From contig NZ_JAGGOO010000027.1 of assembly GCF_018614415.1 (NCBI RefSeq), forward strand, positions 1-58,719: a stretch of 58,719 nt of DNA, given 5' to 3'. This document shows positions 55,749-58,719 of the stretch, piece after piece. The DNA is from Streptomyces sp. ISL-12 (lineage in GTDB: Bacteria; Actinomycetota; Actinomycetes; Streptomycetales; Streptomycetaceae). The notes below the pieces were generated by a model. It worked only from the letters and a program-made list of their open reading frames with translations. It did not search any database and was not told the origin of the DNA. Each line of letters opens with the position of its first letter. Position 1 is the stretch's first letter. The position numbers and the translations under genes are program-made.

Positions 55749-55890
55749 CGGCAGTCCCCTCCCCATCGAGCTCCCGGACGCATCGTTGAACGCGTTCAGA
55801 AAGTGGTCACACTGGCACTCTATGTGCCGCAAGTGACTTGCGGTACGCCTGTTTCCGTTTGGTGGCCGAACGGAGACACGGCGGTCCCGG

Positions 55891-57642
55891 TCACACCCAG
55901 GTGTCCAGCCACATCCGCGCCCGCCAGTCCTCCATCGGGATCGCCGTACCGGTGTAGATCGGCCAGAAGTAGATGAAGTTCCACGCGACGAGGAGGAACA
56001 GGACACCGGCGGCCACCACGCCGCCCACCCGCCGCGCCTCGCTCGCCCCCGGCCGGCCGATCACCGCTCCCAGCAGCATCGCCACCGCCAGGCACAGGAA
56101 CGGCAGGAAGACCACGGCGTAGAAGAGGAAGATCGTGCGCTCCTGGTACAGGAACCAGGGCAGGTAGCCGGCCGCGACGCCGCAGGCGATGGCGCCCGCG
56201 CGCCAGTCCCGGCGCAGCGCCCAGCGCCACAGCACGTACAGGATCGCGAAGCAGCCCAGCCACCACAGCACCGGCGTGCCCAGCGCCAGCACCTCGCGGG
56301 CGCACTTCTCGCCCGCGTCCGCCGGACAGCCGTCCGTGCCGGGCGAGGGCGACTCGTAGAAGTAGGAGACCGGGCGGCCCAGGACGATCCAGCTCCACGG
56401 GTTCGACTGGTACGTGTGCGGCGAGGTCAGGTGGGTGTGGAACTCGTAGACCTGCGACTCGTAGTGCCACAGGCTGCGCCACCAGTCCGGGAACAGCCAC
56501 GACCAGTCGCTGTTCTTCCCGTCGGTCGCCGCCCAGTTGCGGTAGTAGCCGCCGGTGCCGTCGCTCGGGGAGAGGATCCAGGCCGTCCAGGAGACCAGGT
56601 AGGTGACGAGCGCGACCGGGACGGTGGCGAGGAACGCCAGGCCCAGGTCGTACTTGAGCACCGCCGTGCGCGGGCGCACCGCGCCGGCCACCCGGCGGGC
56701 GCCCACGTCCCACAGGACCGCCATCACACAGAACGCGACCAGGATGTACAGGCCGTTCCACTTGGTGCCGATGGCCAGGCCCAGCATCAGCCCCGCCGCC
56801 CAGCGCCACGGCCGCCACCCGATCCGGGTGGTCTCGGCGACGCGCGCGTCCGGGCGGACCAGGCCGTCGTCGTCCACCGGCAGCGCGGCGGCCAGTCTCG
56901 CCCGCGCCCGGTCCCGGTCGACGAGCAGGCAGCCGAAGGCGGCCAGTACGAAGAAGACCAGCACGCTGTCGAGCAGCGCGGTCCGGCTCATCACGAAGGC
57001 CAGCCCGTCCAGCGCCAGCAGCGCGCCCGCCAGACAGCCGAGGAACGTGGAGCGGAACAGGCGGCGGCCGATGCGGCACAGCAGCAGCACGGAGAGGGTG
57101 CCGAGCAGCGCCGTCATGAACCGCCAGCCGAACGGGTCGAACCCGAACAGCCACTCGCCGGCCCCGATCACGAACTTGCCGACCGGCGGATGGACGACGT
57201 ACGACGCGTCCGTGGGGACCGTGACGTCCCCGCCGGAGTTCAGGACCAGGTCGTTGGCGTTCTTGTCCCAGTTGACCTCGAAGCCGCGGTTGATCAGCGC
57301 CCACGCGTCCTTGGCGTAGTACGTCTCGTCGAATATCACCGCCTTCGGGCTGCCCAGGTTCCAGAACCGCAGCACCCCCGCCACCAGCGTGACCAGCAGC
57401 GGACCGCCCCAGCCCGACCAGCGCACCAGCCGGTCGGCGGCCTTCTCGGACACGCCGAGGACGGCCCACAGCCGGGGGCCGGGCCGCGTGTACGGCGGCA
57501 CCAGCCGCTCGCGGACGTCGCTGCGGTCGGGGGCCGTGTAGCCGAAGCGGCGCAGCCGCCGCTGCCACGGCGGCCGCCCCTCGTGCGGCGCCTGGTCCTG
57601 GCCGGTGTCCGTGGAATCCATGGACGACGCTGTACTGGTCAC
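55891..57642 (-). CDS. pmt: Dolichyl-phosphate-mannose--protein mannosyltransferase (Pmt)
   Basis: 583 residues from GTG 57642; ATG 57621 is an alternative. A soluble N-terminus (DRSDVRERLVPPYTRPGPRLWAVLG) is followed by a GT39 membrane enzyme with about ten helices. The catalytic loop 1 motif FDETYYAKDAWALINRGFEVNW contains the essential Asp-Glu pair. HPPVGKFVIGAGEWLFGFDPFGWR and the GTKWNGLY block are further signatures. It transfers mannose from polyprenyl-phosphate-mannose to exported proteins. In S. coelicolor Pmt is linked to phage phiC31 infection and wall-antibiotic sensitivity. Divergent from rsmI with 61 bp between starts. Confidence 0.94.
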   Translation of the reverse strand: MTSTASSMDSTDTGQDQAPHEGRPPWQRRLRRFGYTAPDRSDVRERLVPPYTRPGPRLWAVLGVSEKAADRLVRWSGWGGPLLVTLVAGVLRFWNLGSPKAVIFDETYYAKDAWALINRGFEVNWDKNANDLVLNSGGDVTVPTDASYVVHPPVGKFVIGAGEWLFGFDPFGWRFMTALLGTLSVLLLCRIGRRLFRSTFLGCLAGALLALDGLAFVMSRTALLDSVLVFFVLAAFGCLLVDRDRARARLAAALPVDDDGLVRPDARVAETTRIGWRPWRWAAGLMLGLAIGTKWNGLYILVAFCVMAVLWDVGARRVAGAVRPRTAVLKYDLGLAFLATVPVALVTYLVSWTAWILSPSDGTGGYYRNWAATDGKNSDWSWLFPDWWRSLWHYESQVYEFHTHLTSPHTYQSNPWSWIVLGRPVSYFYESPSPGTDGCPADAGEKCAREVLALGTPVLWWLGCFAILYVLWRWALRRDWRAGAIACGVAAGYLPWFLYQERTIFLFYAVVFLPFLCLAVAMLLGAVIGRPGASEARRVGGVVAAGVLFLLVAWNFIYFWPIYTGTAIPMEDWRARMWLDTWV

Positions 57643-57703
57643 CGCGCCATCGTAGGGAACCGGTCTGTGCGAGTCCCGTGCTTGCCCCTGCGAGGATGGA
57701 AAC

Positions 57704-58576
57704 GTGACAGTCGCAACCGGAATCCTGGTCCTCGCCGGCACCCCCATCGGCGACCTCGCCGACGCCCCGCCCCGCCTTGCCGAGGAGCTGACGGCCGCCG
57801 ATGTCGTCGCCGCGGAGGACACCCGGCGGCTGCGCCGGCTCACCCAGGGGCTCGGCGTGACGCCCAAGGGGCGCGTGGTGTCGTACTTCGAGGGCAACGA
57901 GGCGGCGCGCACGCCGGAGCTGGTCGAGGAGCTGATCGGCGGCGCGCGGGTGGTGCTGGTGACCGACGCCGGGATGCCGTCCGTCTCCGACCCCGGGTAC
58001 CGGCTGGTCGCGGCGGCCGTCGAGCGGGGCGTCAAGGTCACCGCCGTGCCCGGACCGTCCGCCGTGCTGACCGCGCTGGCCCTGTCCGGGCTGCCGGTGG
58101 ACCGGTTCTGCTTCGAGGGGTTCCCGCCGCGCAAGACGGGCGAGCGGCTGAGCCGGCTGCGGGAGGTCGCGGGCGAGCGCCGCACCCTCGTCTACTTCGA
58201 GTCCCCGCACCGTGTCGCCGACACCCTCGCCGCGATGGCCGAGGTCTTCGGCGGCGAGCGGCGCGCCGCGGTCTGCCGGGAGCTGACCAAGACGTACGAG
58301 GAGATCAAGCGCGGCCCGCTGGGGGAGCTGGCGGAGTGGGCGGCCGAGGGCGTGCGCGGCGAGATCACCGTCGTCGTCGAGGGCGCGCCGGAGACGGGCC
58401 CCGGGGAGATCGGCGCCGAGGAGCTGGTGCGCCGGGTGCGGGTGCGCGAGGAGGCGGGGGAACGGCGCAAGGAGGCCATCGCGGCGGTGGCCGTCGAGGC
58501 GGGCGTGCCGAAGCGGGAGGTCTTCGACGCCGTGGTCGCGGCGAAGAACGCGGGGGCGACGGCCTCGGGGGCGTGA
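57704..58576 (+). CDS. rsmI: 16S rRNA (cytidine1402-2'-O)-methyltransferase
   Basis: 290 residues, GTG start. Conserved features: ILVLAGTPIGDLADAPPRL, VAAEDTRRLRRL, VVSYFEGNEAARTPELVE, VLVTDAGMPSVSDPGYRLVAAAVERGVKVTAVPGPSAVLTALALSGLP, FEGFPPRK, YFESPHRVADTL and VCRELTKTYEEIKRG. RsmI uses SAM to methylate the ribose of C1402 in the decoding centre. Gene pairing with pmt on the opposite strand is common in actinomycetes. Confidence 0.96.
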   Translation: MTVATGILVLAGTPIGDLADAPPRLAEELTAADVVAAEDTRRLRRLTQGLGVTPKGRVVSYFEGNEAARTPELVEELIGGARVVLVTDAGMPSVSDPGYRLVAAAVERGVKVTAVPGPSAVLTALALSGLPVDRFCFEGFPPRKTGERLSRLREVAGERRTLVYFESPHRVADTLAAMAEVFGGERRAAVCRELTKTYEEIKRGPLGELAEWAAEGVRGEITVVVEGAPETGPGEIGAEELVRRVRVREEAGERRKEAIAAVAVEAGVPKREVFDAVVAAKNAGATASGA

Positions 58577-58719
58577 GGCGCCGGGGTGTGCGGCCGGGGC
58601 GCGGCTTCCGGGTGTGCGGCGGGGGCGCGGCTTCCGGGCGTGCGCCGGGGCGTGCGGGGGCGGGGCGGCTTCCGGGGCGTGAGGCGCCGGGGCGTGCGGG
58701 GGCGGGGCGGCTTCCGGGG
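58577..58719. repeat. GC-rich imperfect tandem repeats after rsmI, running off the window
   Basis: GCGGCTTCCGGG-type cores recur four times, preceded by CGTGCGGGGGCGGGGCGG or GTGCGGCGGGGGCGCGG variants. The last two units are the most alike and both begin with GGGGCGTG. The array reaches the right edge, so its length is unknown. No gene is seen in it. Confidence 0.75.

Overview
The window is chromosomal DNA of a Streptomyces species. The evidence is very high GC with strong third-position bias, frequent GTG/TTG starts, and signature genes: an SsgA-like sporulation protein, SepX/GlpR, tandem penicillin-binding proteins, DUF397-type XRE/DUF6879 genes, DUF5133 and DUF1876. Gene order resembles what I recall of the S. 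coelicolor core chromosome around ssgE. Part of it (mscL, ruc, 5-FCL, galU, glp, rimJ, glpR) also resembles the M. tuberculosis Rv0985c-Rv0996 block. Most of the window is core genome. The most accessory-looking stretch is about 29.1-32.6 kb.

Layout. 1-4 kb: truncated P1-family peptidase, small conserved protein, MscL, SAF/CpaB-like protein, MTA phosphorylase and a Ruc-type FmdB zinc-ribbon chaperone preceded by a CIRCE operator. 4-10.4 kb: MFS exporter with 13-bp iterons upstream, K+/H+ antiporter with a probable CTG start, and an anchored penicillin acylase. 10.4-16.6 kb: 5-FCL divergent from a galU-glp-moaC-mog-rimJ run followed by sepX/glpR, which joins molybdenum-cofactor genes to cell-division genes. 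16.65 kb: tRNA-Ala(CGC) with its own promoter and terminator. 17-20.8 kb: an RsbQ-RsbP-STAS energy-stress module, a winged-helix regulator, a second STAS protein and a DUF5133 protein. 20.8-26.1 kb: FtsX-type ABC exporter divergent from a two-component system. 26-29.1 kb: degenerate IMPase-like protein, LysR regulator, NAD(P)-binding protein, GNAT.

29.1-32.6 kb: a regulator island with two overlapping tiny genes, a domain-only GntR plus a decayed GntR copy, and a DUF6879 / XRE-DUF5753 / DUF6879 run with phased direct repeats upstream. 32.6-35.7 kb: exonuclease III, a secreted protein, RidA/HxlR and MerR. 35.8-39.1 kb: a translationally coupled Baeyer-Villiger monooxygenase-hydrolase-SDR operon. 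39.2-46.2 kb: small acidic/basic helical protein, tricorn-type protease, TetR and MMPL transporter. 46.3-47.0 kb: a gene-free ~670-bp imperfect palindrome. 47-52 kb: YbaK deacylase, DUF1876, serine hydrolase and a CbiMN-Q-O nickel/cobalt importer behind a Nur-like box. 52-58.6 kb: ssgE, two PBPs, protein O-mannosyltransferase and rsmI, ending in GC-rich tandem repeats.

Themes. Translational coupling by 1-, 4- or 7-nt overlaps is common (moaC/mog/rimJ, rsbQ/rsbP/STAS, FMO/hydrolase/SDR, ABC pair, cbiMQO). Several proteins carry in-frame tandem repeats of 12, 24 or 27 bp. Cell-envelope and division functions (glp-sepX, ssgE, PBPs, pmt) occur at both ends of the window.
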